Shown: positions 34,907 through 43,533, counted from the first letter of the stretch. The stretch: 64,000 nt of DNA from CADEDH01 sp050330635 (GCA_050330635.1 JBHJNQ010000002.1:1-64000); one strand, 5' to 3'. Made by a program: numbers and translations. Notes: generated from the sequence alone by a model not told the origin.

Positions 34907-35740
34907 TCACTCGCCGTCTCCCTGATTCGTTTCGCTCTCGTCGGGGTCCGCGCCGCCCTCGTCGGCGCCCTCGTCCTCGCCGTGGGTGGCGCCGTCCTCT
35001 TGGTGGTGTATCTCCCGCTCCCCGATCACGGCGCCGGCGATGCCCCCACCGAGGACGGCCACGGCGCCGATGGCCACCACCCCGGCGATGATGGAGCGGG
35101 GGGCGTTCGACTTGGCTATGGCGACGGCGCCGAAGAAGATGGCGGCGGCGACCACCGCGGCCACGGCCGTGGAACCGGCCTCGGGGAGCGCCAGAAACAC
35201 CCGTGACAGCCCGAGGACCACCACGGCGATACCGAGCAGGGACAGGAGCGGGACCTCGAACGGACCCATGAAACGGGAGCGGATCACGGCGTTCACCTGC
35301 TCGTCGCCGGTGGCCCGGTCGGACCAGGCCTGCACCGTCCACTCGAGGGCCACGACCGCCAGAATGACCAGGCCGAGAATGAAGAACGCCTGGCTGACGG
35401 CGACGCCGACGGCGAGGCAGGCCATGCCGAAGGCGGCGAGCGGGCCCCAGAAACTGGCGAGGGCGGGCGTGGAGACCGTCAGGGTCTGGTCGGTGCCGGC
35501 GGCCAGGGCCGCAGCCTCGGCGTCACCGTCGCGGGTGATGACATTGAGCACGCCGAGGAGCGCCGCCACGACCCCGATGGCGATGAGGATCGTGTAGCCG
35601 GTGTGCTCCCCGACGCCACCCTTGTAGCCGAGGCTGATGACCCCGATGGGACCGCCACCGGTGATCAACCCGTAGAGGAAGGCGCCCACGAAACTGGCCC
35701 CGGCCACGGCGAACAGGTATTTGGAACCCCAGGTGAACAT
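34907..35740 (-). CDS. Uncharacterised polytopic membrane protein in the oxidase run
   Basis: A 277-residue protein, family not recognised. Seven hydrophobic segments are spread over residues 5-240, the last ones being AAVVAAAIFFGAVAIAK and SIIAGVVAIGAVAVLGGGIAG. The C-terminal 35 residues are very acidic (EDGATHGEDEGADEGG), probably cytoplasmic. It lies between the degenerate subunit-III-like gene (6 bases after it) and ctaC (71 bases before it), so it likely belongs to the same complex or its assembly. Confidence 0.75.
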   Translation of the reverse strand: MFTWGSKYLFAVAGASFVGAFLYGLITGGGPIGVISLGYKGGVGEHTGYTILIAIGVVAALLGVLNVITRDGDAEAAALAAGTDQTLTVSTPALASFWGPLAAFGMACLAVGVAVSQAFFILGLVILAVVALEWTVQAWSDRATGDEQVNAVIRSRFMGPFEVPLLSLLGIAVVVLGLSRVFLALPEAGSTAVAAVVAAAIFFGAVAIAKSNAPRSIIAGVVAIGAVAVLGGGIAGAVIGEREIHHQEDGATHGEDEGADEGGADPDESETNQGDGE

Positions 35741-35746
35741 CTCGAC

Positions 35747-36358
35747 CTACTTCGTGATGTAGACGGCGTACCACAGGGCGCAGAAGACCCCGACGGACAT
35801 GATCCAGACGATGGTGGCGCTCAGTGGTCCCTCGTAGTTGGCGGCCGAGTAGCCGCCACCGAGGGTGCGCAGGGCGGTGACGGCCACATAGCCCATGGCC
35901 ACCCCGGTGAGCGCCACCTGCAACCCGACCAGGGTGTAGATCAGCACCGCCGACTCGCTGACCGCCGCCGGCATCCCCACCAGCGTGAGGAGGTAGGCGG
36001 TCTGGACGATCTGGGCGAAGCCGAACACGAGGGTGAGGCCCATGGCGGTGTAAGCGTTGGCCCGGTCACCGCTGCGGATGGCGGCAACCGCCCACAACAT
36101 CGACACGACCGAGAAGGACAGGGTCAACAGCATGAAGTTGGGTTGGGTGAGAGGGATGTTTACCCCATCCGGGAGCCACGTCTCCCCGGCCGCTCGAACC
36201 GCAGCCCGCTCCGAGAGGTAGTAGCCGAGGAGGGCGAGGTAGCCCACGACGACGGATGCCGACACGAGGCCGGTGGCGATCAGGAGGAGGCGGGGCCGGA
36301 CCGGCTCGCCGCTCCTCACGTCGAGGGGCACCGGGTCGTACGGGGTGATGTCGGTCAT
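35747..36358 (-). CDS. Cytochrome oxidase subunit III-like protein lacking conserved histidines
   Basis: A 203-residue membrane protein with five to six hydrophobic segments and the overall layout of oxidase subunit III. Compared with the complete CtaE encoded downstream, the GSE motif is absent, TGFHGVHV is replaced by LVGLQVALTGV, and the last segment reads VWIMSVGVFCALWYAVYI without the YWHFVD histidine. It overlaps the upstream subunit-I-like gene by four bases (ATGA), so the two are translationally coupled and probably made in equal amounts. Assignment to the subunit III fold is by pattern only; a distant relative is possible. Confidence 0.68.
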   Translation of the reverse strand: MTDITPYDPVPLDVRSGEPVRPRLLLIATGLVSASVVVGYLALLGYYLSERAAVRAAGETWLPDGVNIPLTQPNFMLLTLSFSVVSMLWAVAAIRSGDRANAYTAMGLTLVFGFAQIVQTAYLLTLVGMPAAVSESAVLIYTLVGLQVALTGVAMGYVAVTALRTLGGGYSAANYEGPLSATIVWIMSVGVFCALWYAVYITK

Positions 36359-38064
36359 CGGGACTCCTCCTCGCCGCCGGCCGCGGCCTCGTCGCTGGCG
36401 GCCGTCTCGGGTGCGCCGCCATCACCGCCGTCGATGTCGTCGAGCAGCGGTGTCGCCGACCGCACGACGGGCGAGCGTTCGAAGTTACCCACCGCCGGGG
36501 GGGTGGCCGTCGCCCACTCGAGGGTGGCACCCGTCCAGACCCGCCCGGACGCCGACTCGGCCTTCCCGAAGGCCGCCTGGGCTGCGTTGAGGGTGGCGAG
36601 CACGGCGCCGGCGGCGAGGATGGCGATACCGACGGCGGCGATCAGATTGAAGAACTCGACGTTCTCACCGCCGAGGAGCTCGGCCTGGGGATAGGCGGGC
36701 TGATCGTCGACCCCGGCCAGGACGGCCCCCAGGCCCCACACCACGGCGCCGCCGGCGGCGGCCATGATGGCGAGGAGGCTGAGGGGCTCGGCCATGCGAC
36801 GACCCCAGAGCTTGGGAGCCCAGTGGGTGAGCGCGGCGATCGTGCCGACGACCGTGGCCCCGATGATCAGGCCCCTGACCCCGTCGTGGAAGGTGGTCCC
36901 GTTGAGGATCAGCAGCCGGTCGAGGGCGACCGAGACGGGGGTCTCGTTCTCGAGGAACACCGCCACCGGCTTGATCAGCCCCAGGAGGGAAACGGCCACC
37001 GAGAGGAGGAGCAGCAGGCCGGCCACGAGGGCGCCGATGAGACTCGCCCCCATCCGGGGGGTGCCCCGCCGGAGGCTCTCACCGGAGAGGCCGAGCACGG
37101 CCAGCATCGGGAGGCCGGCGGCGGCGATCGTGATAACGAGCAGGGCGTTGTCGAAGTCGACGGGGCGGACGCTGGCGAAGCTCAGGTACTGGGCGCCGAA
37201 GCCGAGGATACCCAACGCCCCGATGGCGGCCATCACCTGCTTGTGGGCCTGTACCGGACGATCGGTGTGGACCCCGATGATGTCGACCGCCATGCCCAGG
37301 ATCGGCACCGCCAGCCAGTAGAGGGCCGGGGTGAGGCTCACACTGTCCATGACCCCGGTCAGCGACGTGCTGGCGTCTGGCGGGAGGAACCCGTGCCGCA
37401 CCCTCACGTAGGTGAGGGCCAGTTCGGCGATCAGGATCGGTAGCGAGAGCACCCCGATCAGGGAGAACACGAGGAACGACCAGGTCGCCATCGGGGCCCG
37501 GTCGAGCGACATGCCGGTGGTGCGGGCACCGAGCACGGTCGTGGCCACCACCACCATGGCCCACACGAGGGCGGCGAGGGCGAACGCCAACCCGGCGGCC
37601 CACAGGACGACGAAGTCGGCTCTGCCCCCGCCCGGGCCGCCGTTGAGGAGGTAGGAGACGATCACGAGATCGAGGGAGATGAACCAGGTCCAGAAGGCAC
37701 CGGAGGCCCCCCGGGCGAAGACGATCGCCGGGGCCCCGATCTGGAGCGGCACCAGGTAGGTGGCCAGGCCGACCAGGACCGGCACCACCCCGCCGAACAA
37801 CACCAGGACCCGTCCCAACGACCACAACTGGGCGAACTGGCCGGTGTCGTCGACGATGGCGAAGCTCGATAGGTCGGCGGCCTCGAAGGCGGCGACGAGC
37901 GAGACGACGAGACCGGCAGCGAGGAACACGAGCCCCACCCCGATCCAGAGTCGGCCGATCGTCTTGTGATCCGACGAGCCGAGCAGGCCATCGAGCGTCG
38001 TCGCCGGCCGAGAGGCGGCCCCCGACGACGCTTCGGTGTCGGGACGGGTTTCGGTGAGTGTCAT
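36355..38064 (-). CDS. Heme-copper oxidase subunit I-like protein without metal ligands
   Basis: A 569-residue protein alignable by eye to CtaD: SSDHKTIGRLW matches TVDHKRIGIMY, VGLATYLVPLQIGAP matches the helix III region, RTTGMSLDRAPMATWSFLVF matches RAPGMSLMKMPVFVWMTLV, and HWAPKLWGRRM matches WWPKVFGYKL. All six ligand positions differ: His92 is Gly84, GHPEVY is VPILGM, the HisHis pair is Gln291-Tyr292, and HFH is replaced by Gly and Arg. It therefore should bind neither heme nor copper at these sites. About 12 membrane helices remain and the sequence shows no decay. First gene of the oxidase run. ATG 38064 (MTLTETRP) is preferred over an upstream extension. Confidence 0.82.
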   Translation of the reverse strand: MTLTETRPDTEASSGAASRPATTLDGLLGSSDHKTIGRLWIGVGLVFLAAGLVVSLVAAFEAADLSSFAIVDDTGQFAQLWSLGRVLVLFGGVVPVLVGLATYLVPLQIGAPAIVFARGASGAFWTWFISLDLVIVSYLLNGGPGGGRADFVVLWAAGLAFALAALVWAMVVVATTVLGARTTGMSLDRAPMATWSFLVFSLIGVLSLPILIAELALTYVRVRHGFLPPDASTSLTGVMDSVSLTPALYWLAVPILGMAVDIIGVHTDRPVQAHKQVMAAIGALGILGFGAQYLSFASVRPVDFDNALLVITIAAAGLPMLAVLGLSGESLRRGTPRMGASLIGALVAGLLLLLSVAVSLLGLIKPVAVFLENETPVSVALDRLLILNGTTFHDGVRGLIIGATVVGTIAALTHWAPKLWGRRMAEPLSLLAIMAAAGGAVVWGLGAVLAGVDDQPAYPQAELLGGENVEFFNLIAAVGIAILAAGAVLATLNAAQAAFGKAESASGRVWTGATLEWATATPPAVGNFERSPVVRSATPLLDDIDGGDGGAPETAASDEAAAGGEEESR

Positions 38065-38230
38065 GACTGCAAGTGACCTGTGATCGGTGACCTCGCCGGG
38101 CGGCGAGCGGACCCTGACGGCTGAGCTTGTTTTCGTTCCCGGGCAGCGCCCAGCGGCACTTTCCGGTCGTGCGGGCACGTACTGTAACCGGGTCGGCGCC
38201 CGGAAATCGAAACCGGCGACGAACCCTCGA
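38065..38230 (-). promoter_or_regulatory. Probable promoter region of the oxidase operon
   Basis: The 166-base gap between ctaB and the subunit-I-like gene must carry the operon promoter unless ctaB reads through. On the minus strand TTACAGT contains a TANNNT hexamer, and TTTCCGG with CCGGAAA form a widely spaced inverted repeat (about 38160-38206). No clear -35. Confidence 0.35.
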
Positions 38231-39133
38231 CTAACCCCAGCCGATCAGCTGATCCACCGCCAGGGCGACGAACAGAACCGACAGATGGGTGATGGAGAAG
38301 GTGAAGTAACGTATCGACAGCGCGGCCTGGGCGTCGGGGTCGGTCTCGACCGCCAGCCGTACCGCTCCCCCGGTGAACAGGACGCCGAGCACGATGGCGA
38401 CGGCCAGGTAGATCCAGCCCATCGACGCCACCCACCACAGAGCGAGCGTGAGGGCCCAGACGATGACGGAGTACACCACCATCTGCTGCGCCGTCTTACG
38501 GTGACCCTCGACGACCGGCATCATCGGCACCGAGGCCGCCGAGTAGTCGTCCTCGTACTTGATGGCCAGCGCCCAGAAGTGGGGCGGGGTCCAGAAGAAG
38601 ATGATCCCGAACAGGATGATGGCGGCCCACCCGACCGTGTTCGTGACCGAGGACCAGCCGATCAGGACCGGCACGGCGCCGGCCGCCCCGCCGATGACGA
38701 TGTTCTGGGTCGACGTCCGCTTCAACCACAGGGTGTAGACGAAGACGTAGAAGGCACATGCGGCGAGGGCCAGGACGGCCGAGAGCAGGTTGACGAAGGC
38801 CCACAGCCAACCGAAGGCCGCCGCTTCGACGATCACGGCGAAGACGAGGGCCTCGGGCGGCGCCACCTCGCCCGTCACCAGCGGGCGACCCTTGGTTCGC
38901 TCCATCAGGGCGTCGATGTCGCGGTCGACGTACATGTTGAAGGCGTTGGCGCCCCCCGCTGCGAGCGTGCCGCCGATGACGGTGGCCACGATGAGCCACG
39001 GCGACGGCATGCCACCCTCGGCCACGATCATGGTCGGCACCGTGGTCACGAGCAACAGCTCGATGATCCTGGGCTTGGTGAGCGCGACGAACGCCATCGC
39101 TCGACGCCGGGTGGGAGCCGCTGTCAGGACCAC
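38231..39133 (-). CDS. ctaB: Protoheme IX farnesyltransferase (heme O synthase)
   Basis: Adds a farnesyl group to heme b, giving heme O for the oxidase. A 300-residue UbiA-family membrane enzyme with the aspartate-rich NMYVDRDIDALMERTKGRPL motif and YEDDYSAASVPMMPVV. About nine hydrophobic segments. GTG 39133 (then VLTAAPTRRRAMAF) was chosen because TACCCT (39141-39146, minus strand) ends seven bases upstream; ATG 39097 is the alternative. It is divergent from ctaA, the next enzyme of the pathway. Confidence 0.95.
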   Translation of the reverse strand: MVLTAAPTRRRAMAFVALTKPRIIELLLVTTVPTMIVAEGGMPSPWLIVATVIGGTLAAGGANAFNMYVDRDIDALMERTKGRPLVTGEVAPPEALVFAVIVEAAAFGWLWAFVNLLSAVLALAACAFYVFVYTLWLKRTSTQNIVIGGAAGAVPVLIGWSSVTNTVGWAAIILFGIIFFWTPPHFWALAIKYEDDYSAASVPMMPVVEGHRKTAQQMVVYSVIVWALTLALWWVASMGWIYLAVAIVLGVLFTGGAVRLAVETDPDAQAALSIRYFTFSITHLSVLFVALAVDQLIGWG

Positions 39134-39264
39134 CCGGGGAAGGGTATCGAGGCGGACGGCGAGCGAGGAAGCCGTACCGGGGATTGCAACACAGCGATCC
39201 GCCCTCGCCACCGGTGGGGTGGGTCACCGTGGCCCCGGCCGGCCGGCTCGGTACCGTGGCAGCC
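39134..39264. promoter_or_regulatory. Divergent leaderless promoters for ctaB and ctaA
   Basis: TACCCT on the minus strand (39141-39146) is seven bases before the ctaB GTG, and TACCGT on the plus strand (39252-39257) is seven bases before the ctaA GTG. Both fit the leaderless pattern seen at many genes in this window. Confidence 0.6.
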
Positions 39265-40185
39265 GTGGCCGACATGAGTCCGCAGCGATACCGACGGGTG
39301 GTGTTGATCGCCAGCGCAGCCCTGGCCGTTATCGTCGTCACCGGGGCGGCCGTCCGGCTCACCGAGGCGGGGCTGGGCTGTGAGAACTGGCCGGCCTGCA
39401 GCGAGGACCGCTTCGTACCGGAGCTGGCCCTCCATCCCTGGATCGAGTTCGGCAACCGCCTCCTGTCCGGCGTCGTGGCCCTGGCCACGGTGGCGGCCGT
39501 CCTCAGCGCCTACCGTCGCCGGCCCCGCCGCCGCGATCTGATCCTGTGGGCCTGGGGCCTGGTGGCGGGGGTGGTGGCCCAGATCGTGCTCGGCGGGATC
39601 ACGGTCATGGTCGACCTCCACCCGCTGCTGGTCGGCGCCCACTTCCTGCTGTCGATGGTGCTGCTGTGGAACGCTGCGGTGCTCTGGGTGCGGTCCGGCT
39701 CGGGCCCCGGGCCGGTTGCGGCGGTCGGCCCGTCGAGCCTGATGGCCCACGGATGGGCCCTCACCGCGGCGGCCACCGTCGTGCTCGTCACCGGCACCCT
39801 GGTCACGGGCACGGGTCCGCACGCCGGCGACAGTCGGGCCGACCGGTTGAACTTCGCCCTCAACGATGTCGTGCGCGTCCACACCGGCGCCGTCTGGGTG
39901 TTCCTGGCGGTGGCGGTGGCGCTCGCCATCCGCCTCTACCGCAGCGGTGGTGCGGCCGAACAGGCCCTGCGCTGGCTGCTGGGGATCTCCTTGGCCCAGG
40001 GCATCGTCGGCTACGTCCAGTACGCCACCGGACTTCCTCCCCTGCTCGTGGGCCTGCACATCTGCGGCGCCATCGGCGTCTGGGTCACCGCCGTGCTCGT
40101 GCACCTCCGCCTGGTCGACCGTCCGCCGGTCGACGGGCCGGACACGATGCTTTTACCGTCGACGCTCGACAAAATAGTGGCATGA
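39265..40185 (+). CDS. ctaA: Heme A synthase
   Basis: Converts heme O to heme A for the aa3-type center. A 306-residue, eight-helix membrane protein with the family motifs VTGAAVRLTEAGLGCENWPAC, EFGNRLLSG, GGITVMVDLHP, GAHFLLSM, VRVHTGAVWVF and GLHICGAIGVW; heme-ligand His residues lie in these helices. GTG 39265 is preferred because TACCGT sits seven bases upstream; ATG 39274 is close by. Its TGA overlaps the clpS ATG. Confidence 0.95.
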   Translation: MADMSPQRYRRVVLIASAALAVIVVTGAAVRLTEAGLGCENWPACSEDRFVPELALHPWIEFGNRLLSGVVALATVAAVLSAYRRRPRRRDLILWAWGLVAGVVAQIVLGGITVMVDLHPLLVGAHFLLSMVLLWNAAVLWVRSGSGPGPVAAVGPSSLMAHGWALTAAATVVLVTGTLVTGTGPHAGDSRADRLNFALNDVVRVHTGAVWVFLAVAVALAIRLYRSGGAAEQALRWLLGISLAQGIVGYVQYATGLPPLLVGLHICGAIGVWVTAVLVHLRLVDRPPVDGPDTMLLPSTLDKIVA

Positions 40186-40469
40186 CCGCACCACTCGAGG
40201 TCCGCGAACCCGACCTCGACACCGTCGTCGACGAGGATCGGCCATGGGTCGTGATCGTCTGGAACGACCCGATCAACCTCATGAGCTATGTGGCGTTCGT
40301 GTTCCGGAAGGTCTTCGGCTACAGCGAGGAGAAGGCCAACAAGCTCATGCTCGATGTGCACCACAAGGGCCGGGCGTCGGTGTCGACCGGCACCCGGACC
40401 GAGGCCGAGCGCGACGTCCACCGCCTCCACGGTCACGGCCTGTGGGCCACGATGGAACACGACAAGTAG
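40182..40469 (+). CDS. clpS: ATP-dependent Clp protease adapter ClpS
   Basis: A 95-residue adaptor delivering N-degron substrates to ClpAP or ClpCP. The core shows PWVVIVWNDPINLMSYV, the Asn-Asp-x-x-Asn substrate-pocket motif, then VFGYSEEKANKLMLDVHHKG and an ERDVHRLHGHGL helix. The ATG overlaps the ctaA stop (ATGA). It forms a pair with the following DUF2017 gene, as in many actinobacteria. Confidence 0.95.
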   Translation: MTAPLEVREPDLDTVVDEDRPWVVIVWNDPINLMSYVAFVFRKVFGYSEEKANKLMLDVHHKGRASVSTGTRTEAERDVHRLHGHGLWATMEHDK

Positions 40470-40471
40470 CC

Positions 40472-40978
40472 ATGCCCCTCTTCCGGCGGCCACGGCTCTT
40501 CAAGCCGCTCGGGCTCGACGACGACGGCCGGGTCGTCTTCGCCGTCCGCCTCGCCCCCGAGGCCCGCTCGTGGCTGATCGGGCTGGCCGACCAGCTCGAG
40601 CAGCTCCTCGAGACCGACGCCGACGACACCCGTCGTCTGTTCCCCACCGCCTACCCCGACGATCCCGAGCTCGACGCCGGCTACCAGATCCTCGCCCGGC
40701 AGCAACTGATCGACCAGCGGCGAGCCGCCATCGAGTCGATGCGACGGACGGTCGACAGCGAGGTCATGGACGACGAGGCCCTGGGAGCATGGATGGGGAT
40801 CGTGAACGATCTCCGCCTCGTCCTCGGCACCAGACTCGACATGGGCGAGGACGACCACGACCTCGACCGGGACGATCCCGAGATCGAGACCAAGCTCCTC
40901 TACCACGAGCTCGGCGGCCTGCTGGCCGAGATCGTCGACGCCCTGAGCTCCGCCCTTCCCGATCCCGACGACGAGTAA
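40472..40978 (+). CDS. DUF2017 family protein
   Basis: A 168-residue helical protein of unknown function, conserved next to clpS in actinobacteria. Typical features are VRLAPEARSWLIGLADQLEQLL, FPTAYPDDPELDAGYQ, and MDDEALGAWMGIVNDLRLVLGT. It starts three bases after the clpS stop, so it is translationally coupled. The C-terminus is acidic. Confidence 0.9.
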   Translation: MPLFRRPRLFKPLGLDDDGRVVFAVRLAPEARSWLIGLADQLEQLLETDADDTRRLFPTAYPDDPELDAGYQILARQQLIDQRRAAIESMRRTVDSEVMDDEALGAWMGIVNDLRLVLGTRLDMGEDDHDLDRDDPEIETKLLYHELGGLLAEIVDALSSALPDPDDE

Positions 40979-41039
40979 CGGGACGGCGGCCGCTACGGCG
41001 CCATCGTCGCTGTCGGGCCCGACGGAGCCGGGAATCCGG

Positions 41040-41067
41040 TTGGCCGGCAGCGGGCGCCTGCTAGGCT
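41040..41067 (+). promoter_or_regulatory. Probable promoter of the tRNA cluster
   Basis: TTGGCC (41040-41045) and TAGGCT (41062-41067), spaced 16 bases, lie 55 bases before tRNA-Glu. Confidence 0.5.
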
Positions 41068-41122
41068 GCCCTGCGCCCTCGTAGCGTGGCTCCGGGGGCG
41101 ATGACACCATCTCGGTTGTTCC

Positions 41123-41198
41123 GCCCCCATCGTTCAGTGGCCTAGGACACCTGCCTTTCACGCAGGCAACACGGGTTCGAATCCCGTTGGGGGTGCCA
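41123..41198 (+). tRNA. tRNA-Glu (anticodon TTC)
   Basis: A complete cloverleaf: acceptor GCCCCCA/TGGGGGT, D arm GTTCAGTGGCCTAGGAC, anticodon arm CCTGC-CTTTCAC-GCAGG with TTC in the loop, T arm ACGGG-TTCGAAT-CCCGT, discriminator G. The CCA end is encoded. Confidence 0.97.
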
Positions 41199-41230
41199 AC
41201 CGCCGACAGGGTCGATACATTCACACATCT

Positions 41231-41305
41231 GGTCCTGTAGTGCAGTCTGGAGTGCACGCCGCCCTGTCAAGGCGGAGGTCGCGAGTTCAAATCTCGTCAG
41301 GACCG
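41231..41305 (+). tRNA. tRNA-Asp (anticodon GTC)
   Basis: A complete cloverleaf: acceptor GGTCCTG/CAGGACC, anticodon arm CCGCC-CTGTCAA-GGCGG with GTC, T arm GCGAG-TTCAAAT-CTCGT, discriminator G. CCA is not encoded (CGG follows). Confidence 0.96.
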
Positions 41306-41420
41306 CGGGAAGCCGGCCTTGCTGGGTTCCTCGGAGTATCGGCCTCGGCCGAGACTCCCCGGCGTCCGACGCCGCGTCGCCCGTATCACTCGGTCCGACA
41401 CGGCGGCGCCGGTGCGAGAC

Positions 41421-41493
41421 GGTCGGGTAGCTCAGTTGGCAGAGCGACCGCCTGAAAAGCGGTAGGTCACCGGATCGACGCCGGTCCCGACCA
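41421..41493 (+). tRNA. tRNA-Phe (anticodon GAA), T-loop begins with A
   Basis: Acceptor GGTCGGG/CCCGACC, D arm GCTC-AGTTGGCA-GAGC, anticodon arm ACCGC-CTGAAAA-GCGGT with GAA, T arm ACCGG-ATCGACG-CCGGT, discriminator A. All stems pair fully, but T-loop position 54, almost always T, is A. CCA is not encoded. Confidence 0.93.
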
Positions 41494-41524
41494 CACAGAA
41501 CACGAACAGCGTGAAGAGCGAGAT

Positions 41525-41561
41525 GTTGAGGGCCCGGAGCAATTCGCTCCGGGCCCTCAAC
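41525..41561 (+). terminator. Strong hairpin terminator after the tRNA cluster
   Basis: GTTGAGGGCCCGGAGC and GCTCCGGGCCCTCAAC form a perfect 16-bp stem with an AATTC loop, 32 bases after tRNA-Phe. The downstream T-tract is weak. Confidence 0.85.
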
Positions 41562-41628
41562 TGTAGATCCAGCGTGACGTATAGATGAAGAGTTGGATAA
41601 TGCCCCGCTAGGTGAAAGAATTGAGCGT

Positions 41629-42039
41629 ATGCCCACCACCAAGAAGTCACCAATGAGCGAAGACCACAAGGAGGCGCTGGCCGTCGGTCGGGCCGAGGGT
41701 AGGGCTGTACGGGCCTACCTCGAAGCCCTGGAGTCCAGCAAGCCGAAGCGTGGTCGGAAGCGTACGAAGGAGTCAATCAACAGCCGCCTCGACCGGATCG
41801 ACGTCGAACTGGTCGAGGCCGACCCCCTGAAGCGGCTTCAGCTGACGCAGGAACAGCTCGATCTCACCGAGGAATTGGCGGGGATGGAGGGTGGCACCGA
41901 CATCGGTGAGCTCGAGAACGAGTTCACGAAGGTGGCCAAAGGGTATGCCGCCCGCAAGGGCATTACCTATGCTGCCTTCCGCCAGATCGGCGTGCCGGCT
42001 GCCGTGCTGAAGAAGGCCAACATCAGCCGCAGCGCCTGA
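41629..42039 (+). CDS. Conserved-looking small basic/helical protein, function unknown
   Basis: A 136-residue hydrophilic protein I do not recognise. The N-terminal third is basic (SKPKRGRKRTKESINSRLDR), the middle is a likely helix (LKRLQLTQEQLDLTEELAGM), and the C-terminus (KGYAARKGITYAAFRQIGVP) looks like a small folded or nucleic-acid-binding region. ATG 41629 is chosen; ATG 41653 is an alternative. Base composition is slightly less G/C-rich than its neighbours, and it sits just after a tRNA cluster, so acquisition by transfer is possible. It ends just before two hairpins. Confidence 0.7.
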   Translation: MPTTKKSPMSEDHKEALAVGRAEGRAVRAYLEALESSKPKRGRKRTKESINSRLDRIDVELVEADPLKRLQLTQEQLDLTEELAGMEGGTDIGELENEFTKVAKGYAARKGITYAAFRQIGVPAAVLKKANISRSA

Positions 42040-42059
42040 GAACGGCGAAAAACCTGATG

Positions 42060-42120
42060 ACGGCCGTCACCGGCCGTTTCGTCCGTAGCCCGGCAGACAC
42101 GCCACGCGTCCGCCGGGCTA
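42060..42120. terminator. Two hairpins between convergent genes
   Basis: ACGGCCG (42060-42066) pairs with CGGCCGT (42071-42077), followed by TTTCG, terminating the plus-strand gene. TAGCCCGGC (42086-42094) pairs with GCCGGGCTA (42112-42120), which includes the purB stop codon. Confidence 0.7.
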
Positions 42121-43533
42121 CACGATTTCGGCGCCGGTGTAGGCCGCCTCCGGCCGCTCGGCCACGAGGTCGCCGACCTGCGAGCAGAACGCTTTGATCT
42201 GGCGATCGATCGTTCCCAGCGAGTCCACGGTACGTTCGACGATCGGCCCGAGCTCGTCACGTTGTCCCGGAAACCTCGGGTCCTGGCCCAGCCGGCGCAG
42301 GAGGTCCCGGCCATCCGCTCGTCCCTCTCGCAGCTCGAGGGCCGTGGCCACCGCATGCTCTTTGATGATCTCGTGCGCCTCCTCCCGGCCCATACCGCTC
42401 CGGACTGCGTGCATGAGGAGACCGGTCGTGGCGAGAAACGGAAGGTAGCGGTCGAGCTCAGACCGAACGACGCCTCGAAACAGGCCAAACTCTGCAAGTA
42501 CCGCAAATGTGGTTTCGAAGATCCCGTCGAGGGCGAAGAAGGAGTCGGGAAGAACGACCCGACGGACCACCGAACACGACACATCGCCCTCGTTCCACTG
42601 GTCACCGGTCAATCCGGCCACCATCGTCAGATGACCCCGCAGAATGGTGTGCAGCCCGCCTATGCGCTCACATGATCGCGTGTTCATCTTGTGTGGCATG
42701 GCCGACGAGCCGACCTGTCCGGGCCTGAAACCCTCGGTTGCGAGGTCGTGGCCAGCCATCAACCGGACCATCAGGGCGAAGTTGGCCGGTGCCGAGGCCA
42801 GCTGCACCAACATCGATACCACCTCGTAGTCGCGAGAGCGGGGATAGACCTGACCAACCGAGCCGAGGACCCGCTCGATACCGAGATGGGAAGCGACGAG
42901 CTGCTCCAGCTGTGCGACGGCCTCGGGCGACCCCAGGAGGTCGAGCTGGTCCTGTTGGGAGCCCACGGGGCCCTTGATTCCCCGCAGCGCGAACCGCGAC
43001 CGCAGATCCTGGAGGCACCGATGGGCCGCCAGGAGCTCCTCACCGACCTGGGCGAAGCGCTTCCCGACTGTCGTCGGCTGGGCCGGAACATTGTGCGTCC
43101 GACCGACGATCACGTCGGTGGCGTAGTCGGCGGCCCGGCGGGCGAACACGTTCAACAGCGCCACGGTGCGGGCTTCGATCACCTCGAGCGCCTGCCAGCT
43201 CAGGAGTTGCTCCACGTTCTCCGTAGCGTCGCGACTCGTCAGGCCCTTGTGGATCTCCTCGTGACCAGCCAGGTGGTTGAACTCGTCGATCCGAGCCTTG
43301 ACGTCATGGCGGGTCTGGCGCTCACGCCGGTAGATCGACTCGAGATCGACGTCGCCAACAACGGCTCGATAATCCTCGATGATCGTCGTTGTCACCGGCA
43401 GACCGAGCTCACGCTGGGCCTCCAGCACGGCGATCCAGAGCCTCCGCTCGACCTTCACCCGGTTGACGGGCTCGAACAGCTCGACCATGGCGTCGCTGGC
43501 ATAACGCTCGGCAAGGACATTGGTGATAACCAC
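42118..43533 (-). CDS. purB: Adenylosuccinate lyase
   Basis: Cleaves SAICAR and adenylosuccinate in purine synthesis, releasing fumarate. A 471-residue fumarase-superfamily enzyme with the signature GQVGSSAMPHKMNTRSCERI (catalytic Ser and flexible loop), THNVPAQPTTVGKRFAQ, and HKGLTSRDATENV. GTG 43533 (then VITNVLAERYASD) fits the family's N-terminus; the longer frame to 43707 overlaps the divergent gene. The enzyme acting just before it, purA, lies 1.6 kb away on the same strand but in a separate unit. Confidence 0.96.
   Translation of the reverse strand: MVITNVLAERYASDAMVELFEPVNRVKVERRLWIAVLEAQRELGLPVTTTIIEDYRAVVGDVDLESIYRRERQTRHDVKARIDEFNHLAGHEEIHKGLTSRDATENVEQLLSWQALEVIEARTVALLNVFARRAADYATDVIVGRTHNVPAQPTTVGKRFAQVGEELLAAHRCLQDLRSRFALRGIKGPVGSQQDQLDLLGSPEAVAQLEQLVASHLGIERVLGSVGQVYPRSRDYEVVSMLVQLASAPANFALMVRLMAGHDLATEGFRPGQVGSSAMPHKMNTRSCERIGGLHTILRGHLTMVAGLTGDQWNEGDVSCSVVRRVVLPDSFFALDGIFETTFAVLAEFGLFRGVVRSELDRYLPFLATTGLLMHAVRSGMGREEAHEIIKEHAVATALELREGRADGRDLLRRLGQDPRFPGQRDELGPIVERTVDSLGTIDRQIKAFCSQVGDLVAERPEAAYTGAEIV

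Noticed and set aside
41123..42039. Integrated element at the tRNA cluster
   Set aside because: Only one small unknown gene follows the tRNAs, with no integrase and no visible repeat of a tRNA 3' end.
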